The notes below the pieces were generated by a model. That model saw only the letters and a list, made by a program, of their open reading frames with translations, was not told the DNA's origin and made no database searches. A stretch of 64,000 nt of DNA from Agrobacterium vitis (GTDB lineage: Bacteria; Pseudomonadota; Alphaproteobacteria; Rhizobiales; Rhizobiaceae). The stretch covers positions 913,001 to 977,000 of the forward strand of contig NZ_JACXXJ020000003.1 of assembly GCF_014926405.1 (NCBI RefSeq), given 5' to 3'. Of the stretch, positions 55,239 to 64,000 are shown piece after piece. The number at the start of each line of letters is the position of its first letter. Position 1 is the first letter of the stretch. A program made the position numbers and the translations under genes.

Positions 55239-55658
55239 TCAGGGCTGTTTTGGGGGCGCGATCTTGTTCACGCCGCTCCAATGCTCCGCCAGACGCTCGT
55301 CTCGAAGCCGATAGGCATCGAAAACGAAATAGTCGTAGGTTTCGCCCGGCTTGTCGGGGTCTGGCTGCGGCAGATAAGCGGCGACCACGACCATGTCGCC
55401 TTCCGCCACCATGAAGGCGGGAGGGATGCGCATCTCGGCTGGCTCGGGGACTGGTCCGTTTGGAAATACCGATTGCACAAACCGTTCCAAGCCTTCGCGG
55501 CCGGTCGGAATATGGCGGCTGTGCTGCTTATAATCCTCTGTGACGAAATCCTTGACGGCAGCCGGGTTCTGGCCATCGAACACCCGGCGGTAAAACTCCC
55601 GGACCAGATGCTTGTGGCGTTCAAGTTTCGCATGGTCATGGGTCTTCGTGTCGTGCAT
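55239..55658 (-). CDS. SnoaL-like (NTF2-fold) protein
   Basis: 139 residues with the SnoaL-type pattern: HLVREFYRRVFDGQNPAAVKDFVTEDYKQHS, TGREGLERFVQSVFP, and a DYFVFDAYRLRDERLAEHW ending. The fold serves polyketide cyclases, isomerases and dehydratases; many bacterial members have no known reaction. It lies between the porin and GST genes and may act on a pathway intermediate. Confidence 0.85.
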   Translation of the reverse strand: MHDTKTHDHAKLERHKHLVREFYRRVFDGQNPAAVKDFVTEDYKQHSRHIPTGREGLERFVQSVFPNGPVPEPAEMRIPPAFMVAEGDMVVVAAYLPQPDPDKPGETYDYFVFDAYRLRDERLAEHWSGVNKIAPPKQP

Positions 55659-55720
55659 GACGTCGATCTCCTATCGATAAAGTGATTGTGAAAGTGTCGC
55701 CGGTTCAGATCGAACCAGGC

Positions 55721-57100
55721 TCAAGGCCCCTTGCGGGGGGAAAGACCGAGGCTGCCGCCCAGGTCGAAAGCCAATGCCGCGTAAATGACGACACCGTTCT
55801 TTTCTCTTCCGGTTGAGTAATCAGCCAGAATGGAATTGTTTGGATTGATGATATAGGCAGCACCGATATCGAGAATACCGTTGCCGAAAAAGCCTGTGCT
55901 CGCATGCACGTCGACCATGAACGTGTCCTGCGGCTGTTTCTCGTTGACGCCCGAAAAGAACCGCCGGGCATTCTGTTCATACTGCGCGCGCTCTTCACTC
56001 AAGCGGATGTAGTGAACGGAGGCACCGACTGTTGCGAGCGGGTTTTCCTTCCAGAAGCCTGAATACTCGACACCGGCATAGGCTTCCCAGGGATAAGCCT
56101 GGCCATCGCCGAACGTATGGAACAGGCCGCCATAGACGGCGAGGTTTTCGGGAATCGGGCTACCGGACGCCTCACTCCACACGACCTTGCGAACCTGCCC
56201 GTAAACGCCGCTCGTTCCGCCGTCATGATTGACAATCCTGGTATTGGCTCCAAAGGTCGGGTTGCCCCAACCGCTATTGTAAAGTGCGTCTTCATACGAG
56301 GTGGAACGGTGGTAAGCGCCGACCTCGTATTTCAAAGGATTGGCATTCTGCATGAAGGTTTCGTCATGGCTGATATTGGCAATGGCGATATAGCCTTTGG
56401 CATCGCCGGTTCCCCAATCCCATCCATCACCATTCTGCCAATTGTCAGAATTGTCCTCGATGGCTCCAAATCCCAGCGTCGTGGTCTGATCGAGCCGATA
56501 GGCCAGTCTCCCACCCCAGACAGACAGTGCTTCGCCTGGCATGTTGAGGGTGATTGCCGGCGTTGAGGGCACGCAGCCAATGCCGCCGCAGAAGCCTTTT
56601 TTCATGAAGTCGCGATTAAGGCCCATCCGTCCCGCTTCAACAGTCAGCCGATCGTTGAAAAGGTCGCCTTCAATTGTGAAACGGGTCAGATCGGCGTCCG
56701 AATTCACGATCGGGACGGGGAAAAAAGCATTCGAAAGATCAAACAGATAATTGTCGACATTTTGAGTCGGGGCGTTGATTGTCTCAACCAGATTGATCCG
56801 AAGATCCGGTGTCAGATTGCCGGTAACGCCCAAGATGAACATGCCATAATTGGCCGATGAGCCACCCGCAGCCCCAAAAGAGGGGGCATTCTGATAGAAA
56901 TCGACAAAATCGAGCTGAAGGTCGATACCGTTGTCATGCAGCGTTCTCCCCACGCTGGCCAAGGGGCCGGAATAGACCGGACCGGGCATGCCTCCCTCGC
57001 CAGGTGGTGTGTCGCTTGACGGCAGTGCCGTATCGGCTGCCGCAGCCGGCATCAAGGATGCAAGCAGCAAAGGCACTGCCAGCAGATTTAAAGTTCGCAT
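55721..57100 (-). CDS. OprB-like outer-membrane porin
   Basis: 459 residues with a Sec signal (MRTLNLLAVPLLLASLMPAAAA). The mature part has alternating beta-strand patterns, an N-terminal plug-like segment GRTLHDNGIDLQLDFVDFYQN, and a C-terminal strand ending in AALAFDLGGSLGLSPRKGP. The pattern fits carbohydrate-selective porins of the OprB family or a related aromatic-compound channel. A cysteine pair FCGGIGC is seen near 160. GGGAGGG precedes the ATG at 57100. It follows the MFS gene by 26 bases, giving outer- and inner-membrane entry for the same substrate. Confidence 0.78.
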   Translation of the reverse strand: MRTLNLLAVPLLLASLMPAAAADTALPSSDTPPGEGGMPGPVYSGPLASVGRTLHDNGIDLQLDFVDFYQNAPSFGAAGGSSANYGMFILGVTGNLTPDLRINLVETINAPTQNVDNYLFDLSNAFFPVPIVNSDADLTRFTIEGDLFNDRLTVEAGRMGLNRDFMKKGFCGGIGCVPSTPAITLNMPGEALSVWGGRLAYRLDQTTTLGFGAIEDNSDNWQNGDGWDWGTGDAKGYIAIANISHDETFMQNANPLKYEVGAYHRSTSYEDALYNSGWGNPTFGANTRIVNHDGGTSGVYGQVRKVVWSEASGSPIPENLAVYGGLFHTFGDGQAYPWEAYAGVEYSGFWKENPLATVGASVHYIRLSEERAQYEQNARRFFSGVNEKQPQDTFMVDVHASTGFFGNGILDIGAAYIINPNNSILADYSTGREKNGVVIYAALAFDLGGSLGLSPRKGP

Positions 57101-57126
57101 TGTCACCCTCCCATTTTTATCGTTCG

Positions 57127-58449
57127 TTATTCCGCTGCGATTGGACTGCCGGAGACCTCCTCTTTGTTGCCCCGGTTTTGCGGTGGTGATGCTGCAAGAA
57201 TGGCGAAGAACGCGACCACGCACAGGGTGATGATCGTGATAAACACCCATTCATATGTGCCGGTTTGATCGAAAACCGCCCCTGCCGACCCCGCGCCAAT
57301 CGCCGCGCAGAGCGTCGATACCGGCATCATCGAACCCAGAATGGCGGAAAACGATGCCTTGCCAAAATAATTGCCCAGAAGAGCCATCAGGCAGACCTGC
57401 GAGGCACCGTAGCCAATGCCGGCAGGAAGCGCGTAGAGCAGGATGCCGGTAAAGCCAACGGGCTTGATGACCATGCAAAAGCCGAAAATGATCAAGGCCA
57501 TGCTGGCGGCTGAGATGAGCGATGGTGAAATACGATCACCCAAGAAACCAGCGGTCATGTTGCCAATGAACGAGGCGACGATAATGACCGCGACGGCGTT
57601 AGCGGCTTCAGCAGGCGAATAGCCGATATCACGCAGATGCACCACGCCATGAGCCATCAGGAAAATCCAGGCGACCCCGGCAATGCTCATGTAAGTCAGA
57701 ATAAGCCAGTAAGCCTTGGTTCCCAGTGCTTCCCGAAGGGTCCAGTGGGTCGTGCTTTTGAATACCTTGCTGTTTTCGCGTGCGAAGGAAGGAGCAGGAT
57801 TTCGGGAAATGTAATTTTCGACCCGCCGCTCATCGAGCGCTACATAGGCCGTTATCATCGCGATGAGCGCCGATCCGGCAATAAGCCACCAGGCTGTGCG
57901 CCAATCGCCTGATATCGCCATCAATCTTTCAAGCGCCGGTGGAGAGAAGAAACCACCAATTTCGACTGCTGAAAATACGATGGAGACAGCCAAGGCCCTG
58001 CGTGCGTGAAACCATCTCGTTACGATTGTCTGGGCTGGCAGCATGCCGGCAATGCAGACGCCGGAACCGGCCAACAGACCAAAAGCCAAGGCATATTGCC
58101 AGCCATTATGCACGACAGTCGCCATGGCAACCGATCCTAGGAACAGCACAAGGCATCCGAAAGCAACTGTTGACCGATAACCGAATTTGCGGATCAACAC
58201 CGCGACGACAGGGGCCTGAAAGCCCATCATCATCACGAAAAGGCCAAAGCCCATACCGAAGACCGCTCGATCCATATTGAGATCGGTGATCATTCGGGCG
58301 TTGACGACGGCGGTACCGATACTTGGCACCGCCACGACCAGCAGCACGATTGCCCATAGCGCGCCCAACACCTTGGCAGCCTGAAAACTGTATTCGAAAC
58401 CTTTATTTGCCCGAAAATTGGCAGGGGCATGCGTCTTATTCGACTGCAT
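57127..58449 (-). CDS. MFS transporter
   Basis: 440 residues with twelve membrane helices. The loop 2-3 motif is RKFGYRSTVAFG (about 94), where the usual GxxxDRxGRR is weak; a central hydrophilic loop (about 205-240, VALDERRVENYISRNPAPSF) separates the halves. It belongs to the anion/organic-acid or monocarboxylate-like MFS group by overall look. GAGGAGG precedes the ATG at 58449. First gene of the MFS-porin-SnoaL-GST-VOC unit; likely importer of the aromatic substrate. Confidence 0.88.
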   Translation of the reverse strand: MQSNKTHAPANFRANKGFEYSFQAAKVLGALWAIVLLVVAVPSIGTAVVNARMITDLNMDRAVFGMGFGLFVMMMGFQAPVVAVLIRKFGYRSTVAFGCLVLFLGSVAMATVVHNGWQYALAFGLLAGSGVCIAGMLPAQTIVTRWFHARRALAVSIVFSAVEIGGFFSPPALERLMAISGDWRTAWWLIAGSALIAMITAYVALDERRVENYISRNPAPSFARENSKVFKSTTHWTLREALGTKAYWLILTYMSIAGVAWIFLMAHGVVHLRDIGYSPAEAANAVAVIIVASFIGNMTAGFLGDRISPSLISAASMALIIFGFCMVIKPVGFTGILLYALPAGIGYGASQVCLMALLGNYFGKASFSAILGSMMPVSTLCAAIGAGSAGAVFDQTGTYEWVFITIITLCVVAFFAILAASPPQNRGNKEEVSGSPIAAE

Positions 58450-58521
58450 AAAAAATCCTCCTCTTGTTAACCGTCGACGGGCCGCCTCCACAGCCCGCCT
58501 ACAGCTCAAATCCGTCGCGGG

Positions 58522-59805
58522 CTAAGCGGCGCGATCAGGCAATCCACCTGCAAACATCGAAAATGGCGCAAGCCCCATCATCCGGCGCCCGAAAATCTCG
58601 GCTGTTGGCTCCAGCCTGACAGCCCCATGCAGCATTGCCACCCGGATATCGCGAACGAACCGTTGGAACGGATTGCTTTCATGCGCGGTTGCGGAGCCAA
58701 TATTGAGTTGCAGGATGCTGACGGCATTGTCCAAGGTGTGCGCGGCGTAGACGTTTTCCATCATCGTCGCCTGTTCCAGCTCCTCTGAGACCTCGCGTCC
58801 TTCCGTTGCGTGGCGATCCAGAAGATCGGCGGCGCAAAGGGCGGTGGTTTCCGCCATCTTGATCATCGCATAGGCTTTTGCAGCACAGACCTGCGTCGAT
58901 GCCATTTCGGCCACCCGCGGATAAGGCAGATTGAAGGGCTGCTGCTTTCTCGCCATGTCGATGTAGGATTCCAGCGCACCACGAGCCATCCCCAGCACAA
59001 TCGCCATATGGGTGAGATTGGTCATGATCATCAGACCACGGCCATCGAACTTGCTGGCAAAGCCCTGGAAACGCTTGCGAGTTCCATCCATGCGAATTGG
59101 GAAATCGGCCATGTCCATAAAACGGTGATCGGGAACGAACTGCTCTTCAGTCACCGTCAGGCTATTGGAAGACGTAGCCTTCATGCCCATGACATGCCAG
59201 TTATCGATGATTTTGACCTGCTCGGCCTTCAAAACCGCCATGGCGCGGCCCATATGGCCCGGAGCAACCTCATAATCGACACCAACGGCAATCCATTTGG
59301 CGTGTTTGCAACCGCTGCCGAAATGCCAGGAACCGCTGACCATCCAGCCGCCCTCGACCCGCCGTGCAGAACCGACCTTGGTGGCAAAAATAGATGCACC
59401 GGCGGCCAGTGGGCCAACCCAATCACGCCCATCCGCAAAGATTTCATTCACAGCCTGATCGGGAAACGCCAGGATATTGCGAAGGCCGCCGGCGACAAAT
59501 GCCATCCAGCCCGCCGCGCCATCGCCTCGGCCAAATTCGGTGACGATCTCAACCACATCGCGCGCTCCAAGCGCATGCCCGCCAAAATCCGTTGGCAATG
59601 TAAGTTTGAACGCACCAATATCGCTGAGGGCTTTCAAGCTTTCAGGCGCCAGGGCACCCAATTCCTCGCCTTCCTGGGCGTGTTTACGCAACAGCGGCAC
59701 CAATGCCGCAGCTTTGGCACGGATCTCACGGCCAACCTCAGTGCTATAAGGAGAGATGGGTGGATTGGGCAGTACATAGTCAAACTGCTTTGCGTTCATT
59801 TCCAT
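58522..59805 (-). CDS. Flavin-dependent monooxygenase, acyl-CoA-dehydrogenase fold (HsaA/HpaB-C2 type)
   Basis: 427 residues of the group D two-component monooxygenases, not a CoA dehydrogenase. Signs are GRGDGAAGWMAFVAGG near 93, SGSWHFGSGCKHAKWIAVGV near 157 and WHVMGMKATSSNSLTV near 208, together with the C-terminal helix containing SATAHESNPFQRFVRDIRVAMLHG. The catalytic base of the dehydrogenases is not apparent. It hydroxylates an aromatic ring using FADH2 or FMNH2 supplied by a partner reductase, which lies 230 bases upstream on the same strand. GAGGAAAT precedes the ATG. Confidence 0.87.
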   Translation of the reverse strand: MEMNAKQFDYVLPNPPISPYSTEVGREIRAKAAALVPLLRKHAQEGEELGALAPESLKALSDIGAFKLTLPTDFGGHALGARDVVEIVTEFGRGDGAAGWMAFVAGGLRNILAFPDQAVNEIFADGRDWVGPLAAGASIFATKVGSARRVEGGWMVSGSWHFGSGCKHAKWIAVGVDYEVAPGHMGRAMAVLKAEQVKIIDNWHVMGMKATSSNSLTVTEEQFVPDHRFMDMADFPIRMDGTRKRFQGFASKFDGRGLMIMTNLTHMAIVLGMARGALESYIDMARKQQPFNLPYPRVAEMASTQVCAAKAYAMIKMAETTALCAADLLDRHATEGREVSEELEQATMMENVYAAHTLDNAVSILQLNIGSATAHESNPFQRFVRDIRVAMLHGAVRLEPTAEIFGRRMMGLAPFSMFAGGLPDRAA

Positions 59806-59959
59806 GGGATTTCCTCACTTTAAAACAGGAATTTTCGAGTGCGCACGACCATGGCACTGGCGCAAGCACGCCATCCATACCATCGTGTACCGGATGTTTT
59901 TGAACGAATGTCTCCAAACGCGGCGACAGCCGGGTTCGGATCGATGCACTAAAGTCTGT

Positions 59960-60012
59960 TGTTTTCGTTTGTCTTTTCAGGAAAATTTGGCTGCACTTTT
60001 CCTGAAGCAAAT
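59960..60012 (+). repeat. Dispersed intergenic repeat, copy 2
   Basis: Begins GTTTTCGTTTGTCTTTTC, like the copy at 8194-8245, and continues through GGAAAA, CACTTTTCC, TGA and CAAA with small changes. It lies in the 233-base gap between the monooxygenase and reductase genes. The rest of that gap shows no other feature. Confidence 0.55.
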
Positions 60013-60046
60013 CTAGGCGACAAATTTAGGCGCCAAATCTAGGCGG
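60008..60046. repeat. Three 13-base tandem units over the reductase stop codon
   Basis: CAAATCTAGGCGA, CAAATTTAGGCGC and CAAATCTAGGCGG follow each other at 60008, 60021 and 60034. The reductase stop (TAG, minus strand, 60039-60041) lies in the third unit. Units one and two carry the same stop-like CTA/TTA beyond the gene end. Confidence 0.65.
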
Positions 60047-60584
60047 CTGGCCGCGGTTCGCAGATGTGAAAACGCCGATTAAACCATGCGACGGGTGTTG
60101 TGTCCCGCTCTACTGTCGATACATCGACAATACGGCCGATCAACAGTTGATGGTCGCCTTCCGACTGGGCCCGCTCAAGGGTACAGTGAAAACACGTGTC
60201 GAATTCACTCAGAATCGGCACGCCGGATGGCGATAATTTAAAATCGATATCGCTGAACTTGTCTGCGCGGCTGGACGCAAAGCGCATAGCAATATCCTGC
60301 TGCGGCTCAGCAACGACATGGACCGCGAAATGCCCATGGTCGAGGATGGCAGACAGCGTTGTGGAACTTTGCGCCAAACCAAGCATGACGAGAGGGGGTG
60401 TGAATGACAAAGAGGTGAAACTGCTCACAGTTGCACCAACCATTTCACCGCCACAACCCTGGCTCGTCACGATGACAACGCCAGATGGAAGCTGGCCAAA
60501 CGCGATCTTCAAATTATCAATATCAGGAAAATTTGCTGCTGATCCCTCCTCCGGATCATGCAGCTTCGCCGAACTCGAAACCAT
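60039..60584 (-). CDS. Flavin reductase (HpaC-like) of the two-component monooxygenase
   Basis: 181 residues with the split-barrel flavin reductase fold: FGQLPSGVVIVTSQ near 28, GATVSSFTSLSFTPPLVMLGL near 50, HFAVHVV and GDHQLLIGRIVDV near 143. It reduces FMN or FAD with NAD(P)H and hands the reduced flavin to the monooxygenase downstream. GGAGGAGAT precedes the ATG at 60584. It is divergent to a MarR gene with a palindromic operator between them. Confidence 0.9.
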   Translation of the reverse strand: MVSSSAKLHDPEEGSAANFPDIDNLKIAFGQLPSGVVIVTSQGCGGEMVGATVSSFTSLSFTPPLVMLGLAQSSTTLSAILDHGHFAVHVVAEPQQDIAMRFASSRADKFSDIDFKLSPSGVPILSEFDTCFHCTLERAQSEGDHQLLIGRIVDVSTVERDTTPVAWFNRRFHICEPRPAA

Positions 60585-60612
60585 CGAATATCTCCTCCAT
60601 ATTCCTTAGAAG

Positions 60613-60630
60613 TATCTTAGCACTAAGATA
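60613..60630. promoter_or_regulatory. MarR-type palindromic operator
   Basis: TATCTTAGCACTAAGATA: two perfect 8-base arms around a 2-base centre, 29 bases before the flavin reductase start and 132 before the MarR gene. Size and symmetry are those of MarR-family sites. It would block the reductase promoter when bound. Confidence 0.75.
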
Positions 60631-60761
60631 ACTTTCGTCAATTGAAAATGTTTGGAGGGGTCGCGTTCTTATGGCGCATTGCGTGAAGCGCCCGAAAACA
60701 TTAAGAAGTTTAGGACGTCACAAAATGACGTGTTTTAGCCATGAGATAAAAGTGAAGCGCA

Positions 60762-61259
60762 ATGCCACAAGCCGAAGGATTATTTTCGGACCTTATTAGT
60801 CAGTGGGAAGAGGATTTCCCGGGGGAAGACAGCAGTCCCATCGCGATTGCCATGAGGCTTCGGCATCTTTACCTCCTGGACCAGGCCTCCCTGGAGGAGG
60901 TGCTGGTGGCATTCGATATCGGCATCGGCGAAGTCGATGTTCTCACCCATCTTCGGCATCAATCCCCACCCTACCGGTTGCGACCAAGCGATCTTGCCGA
61001 ACTTTGCATGGTCACGACTGGAGCTATAACAGGCCGTATCACCAGATTGGAAGACAAAGGGTTCGTCGAGCGCGTCCCGTCTCTGTCAGATAAACGCACG
61101 GTCTATGTACAAATGACCGAAAGCGGTGAGAAGCTGTTGCGAGAGACGCGGGTTCAGGTGGCCAGGTCCTCGCATTTTCTGGACGGCATTCGCAGCCTTT
61201 CCGCGCCTGAACGCACCCGCTTGGACCGGCTTCTTGCCAAATTGATCCAGGTTTTGTGA
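60762..61259 (+). CDS. MarR-family transcription regulator
   Basis: 165 residues: winged helix with LRPSDLAELCMVTTGAITGRITRLEDKGFVERV near 75-105 and DKRTVYVQMTESGEKLL as the wing, flanked by dimerisation helices. MarR proteins of aromatic clusters are released from DNA by phenolic ligands. Divergent from the flavin reductase, so it probably controls the reductase-monooxygenase unit and itself. The ATG at 60762 has only a weak AAGTGAAG upstream. Confidence 0.9.
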   Translation: MPQAEGLFSDLISQWEEDFPGEDSSPIAIAMRLRHLYLLDQASLEEVLVAFDIGIGEVDVLTHLRHQSPPYRLRPSDLAELCMVTTGAITGRITRLEDKGFVERVPSLSDKRTVYVQMTESGEKLLRETRVQVARSSHFLDGIRSLSAPERTRLDRLLAKLIQVL

Positions 61260-61282
61260 CGCCCATCCTGTCAGAATGGGCG
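61260..61282 (+). terminator. Hairpin after the MarR gene
   Basis: CGCCCAT (61260-61266) pairs with ATGGGCG (61276-61282), and the CTG/CAG inside extends the stem past a C-A mismatch. It starts directly after the MarR stop codon. No T-run. Confidence 0.45.
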
Positions 61283-61355
61283 AAAAGCAAAGCTCGGAGC
61301 TATCAACGCATCCTCACGCCTTGAATAGTGGGCATCAGCACAGCCGGAAATAGGA

Positions 61356-62126
61356 TCAGGATGGCAAGATCCTGAAGTCGGCACCCTCAGGCAGAAGTTG
61401 CCCCCCATCGACAACGATGGTCGTGCCGGTCACGTAGCTCGCATCATCAGAGGCGAGGAACAGGAAGGCATTGGCCACATCCCGAGGGGACCCAAGACGC
61501 GCGAGCGGGATCGCATCCTCCATATTCTTGATAAAGGCGGCGCTTCGATGCAACTGGATGGCCTCCGTCATGATGTTGCCCGGTTCGACCCCATTCACAT
61601 TGATGCCATAGGACGAAAACTCCAGTGCGGCTGAGCGAATGAACCCGTTGATACCAGCCTTGCTTGCCGCATAATGGCCATGGCCCGGACTGGTGACATG
61701 TGGACCGGTGATCGATGACGTAAAGAGAATGCGCCCCGATCCTTGCGTCTTCATCGGCGCAAGTGCCGCCCGCGCGGCATTGAAACAGCCCCGCAGATTG
61801 ACCGCCATCACCTGATCCCAATCATCCGGACTGGTATGCTCGATCAATTGCCAGGGATAGATGCCAGCATTCTGTACGATGATATCGATCCGACCATGGC
61901 GTTCAACAGTGAATTCCACGGCAGCAACCGCATCCTGCATGCTAGCGATGTCGGTGCGGATAAAATCGATGCCGAGTTCGTCGGCTGCGGCCTTGCCTTC
62001 CTCCGCATTGAAATCGGCGAGCACGAGTTTCGCGCCCTCCTCTTTGAACCGCACGGCAATCGCTTTGCCGATGCCGCGAGATGCACCGATCACCAGTGCA
62101 ATCTTGTCTTTCAATCTGTCTGTCAT
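61356..62126 (-). CDS. Short-chain dehydrogenase/reductase
   Basis: 256 residues. TGxxxGIG in the form GASRGIGK at 14-21, D in VLADFN, NAG at 85-87, catalytic S (FTSSITG) and Y/K in HYAASKAG. The ending YVTGTTIVVDGGQLLPEG is typical. Its start overlaps the stop of... the permease upstream by four bases, so it belongs to the sugar-importer operon that runs off the window and probably oxidises the imported sugar or polyol. DFN at the end of beta-2 favours NAD over NADP. Confidence 0.9.
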   Translation of the reverse strand: MTDRLKDKIALVIGASRGIGKAIAVRFKEEGAKLVLADFNAEEGKAAADELGIDFIRTDIASMQDAVAAVEFTVERHGRIDIIVQNAGIYPWQLIEHTSPDDWDQVMAVNLRGCFNAARAALAPMKTQGSGRILFTSSITGPHVTSPGHGHYAASKAGINGFIRSAALEFSSYGINVNGVEPGNIMTEAIQLHRSAAFIKNMEDAIPLARLGSPRDVANAFLFLASDDASYVTGTTIVVDGGQLLPEGADFRILPS

Positions 62127-63118
62127 GCGAGCCTCTGGCGGAGCCTTTGTTTGAACGTATCGAGAAGAACGGCTGCGAGCACCAGGAAACCGTGAATGAC
62201 CTGGGTGTAATTCGCCGGCAGCCCCATCAGGTTGATGGCTGTATTGATGGAAGAGAGCAGCAGCACCCCGGCATAGACGCCCGGCAGAGCGCCGACGCCG
62301 CCCTTGAGGCTGACACCGCCAATCACCACCGCTGCAAAAGCATTGAACAGCAGACCAACACCGAGATTGGCGGTCGCACCCGATGTGCGAACGGCCAGCA
62401 GCCAGCCGGCAAGACCGGCAATAGCACCTGCCATGACGAAGGCGATGATCAGATTGCGGGTGACGCGAATGCCAGCCCGAAAGGTTGCCGTCTCATTGCC
62501 GCCGATCATCACCAGATGACGGCCAAACGGCGTCTTTGCCATCATCACCGAGAAGATCAGGAAGCAGGCAATAGCGATCCAGGCTGTCAGCGGAATGCCG
62601 ATAAAGCGTTCGATGGCAAACCAGCGGATGGCAGGGGCCAGATCCTGGGCCGAGCGTCCGCCGGACACGGCCAACACGATACCGCGCACCCAGATGAAGG
62701 AGGCGAGCGTGATGATGAAAGCGCTCATCTTCAGTTTGACGACGAGAACGCCGTTGATAAGCCCGATCAGCCCACCGATGGCACAGGCCACGAACAGCGA
62801 GACCGAAATCATCAGCCATTCGGGCGAAAGCTTGATACCAAGCCCGATGCCTGCCGAGCAGAACAGAATGCCGACCGCCATGGCCGACAGTGCTGCGACC
62901 GACTCGACGGACAGATCCATATGGCCGGTGATGATCACCAGGGCGAGACCAATCGACATCACACCAAGCACGCTCGATGCTTCGATGATATTGGTGAAGA
63001 TACCGATCTGGAAATAGTTCGGGATCAGCGCGGAGAACATGGCCAGTACCAGGATGAGCATGAACCAGACGAGATTGTCGAGGACGAATTCAAGAGTTTT
63101 ACGGGTATGAGACGTCAT
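62123..63118 (-). CDS. Sugar ABC importer permease (RbsC type)
   Basis: About 331 residues with some ten membrane helices. Family marks are ITGHMDLSVESVAALSAMAVG near 65 and NETATFRAGIRVTRNLIIAFVMAG near 235 (coupling region). The ATG at 63118 is chosen; ATG at 63127 is close by. It lies 61 bases after the binding-protein gene and is coupled to the SDR gene. No ATPase is seen between them, so that gene must lie outside the window or elsewhere. Confidence 0.9.
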   Translation of the reverse strand: MTSHTRKTLEFVLDNLVWFMLILVLAMFSALIPNYFQIGIFTNIIEASSVLGVMSIGLALVIITGHMDLSVESVAALSAMAVGILFCSAGIGLGIKLSPEWLMISVSLFVACAIGGLIGLINGVLVVKLKMSAFIITLASFIWVRGIVLAVSGGRSAQDLAPAIRWFAIERFIGIPLTAWIAIACFLIFSVMMAKTPFGRHLVMIGGNETATFRAGIRVTRNLIIAFVMAGAIAGLAGWLLAVRTSGATANLGVGLLFNAFAAVVIGGVSLKGGVGALPGVYAGVLLLSSINTAINLMGLPANYTQVIHGFLVLAAVLLDTFKQRLRQRLA

Positions 63119-63179
63119 GCGGCGCATCCAGATTGGAGAAGGGGAATCCGGGGCCATCAGGCCCCGGAATGAAGGCCGT

Positions 63180-64000
<821 letters not shown>

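Overview
The window reads as ordinary, gene-dense DNA of an alphaproteobacterium, most likely Rhizobiaceae (Agrobacterium/Allorhizobium/Rhizobium group). The grounds are the matABC malonate operon, many ABC importers for sugars and peptides, a GT4-GH130 pair, and short palindromic intergenic repeats of a kind I associate with rhizobia. This is inference from gene content; no rRNA or marker gene is present. I saw no insertion sequence, phage, CRISPR array, tRNA or origin. The density of uptake and catabolic clusters suggests a secondary chromosome or megaplasmid, but nothing proves it.

Layout. 1-3.8 kb: malonate use (malonyl-CoA decarboxylase end, malonyl-CoA synthetase, MatC carrier). 3.8-8.2 kb: a complete counterpart of the E. 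coli yjfIJKLMC envelope-stress cluster, here split into two divergent units. 8.3-16.2 kb: a minus-strand operon of a GntR regulator, peptide-binding protein, two permeases, a gamma-glutamyltransferase-like enzyme and a fused double ATPase, resembling a glutathione/gamma-glutamyl-peptide importer. 16.3-23.4 kb: a second peptide importer with an M24 peptidase, whose binding protein has its sequence in circularly permuted order. 23.6-27.0 kb: the divergent partner unit (GntR regulator, Cys/Met-type PLP enzyme, M20 peptidase).

27.0-36.1 kb: an uncharacterised sugar or polyol system. It has an SDR dehydrogenase, an RbsABC-like importer and a SorC regulator. Divergent to these are a LacD-like aldolase and a ROK kinase fused to a second P-loop kinase domain, followed by an aldehyde dehydrogenase. 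36.2-41.4 kb: an Ugp-type importer with a GpdQ-like phosphodiesterase, probably for glycerophosphodiesters. 41.8-45.8 kb: PiT phosphate transporter and large-subunit catalase. 46-51.5 kb: small proteins, a GT4 glycosyltransferase fused to a helical domain, a GH130 enzyme and a PQQ-type sugar dehydrogenase.

51.7-61.3 kb: a probable aromatic-catabolic island. It holds FAH hydrolase, acetoacetate-decarboxylase-like protein, extradiol dioxygenase, GST, SnoaL-like protein, OprB-like porin, MFS importer, a two-component flavin monooxygenase and a divergent MarR regulator with a clear palindromic operator. 61.4-64 kb: SDR, permease and binding protein of another sugar importer, cut by the window end.

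Most notable: the circularly permuted binding protein (21824-23443), the ROK/P-loop double kinase beside a bisphosphate-type aldolase (32002-34367), and a pair of geometrically identical dyad elements at 51.6 and 53.5 kb.
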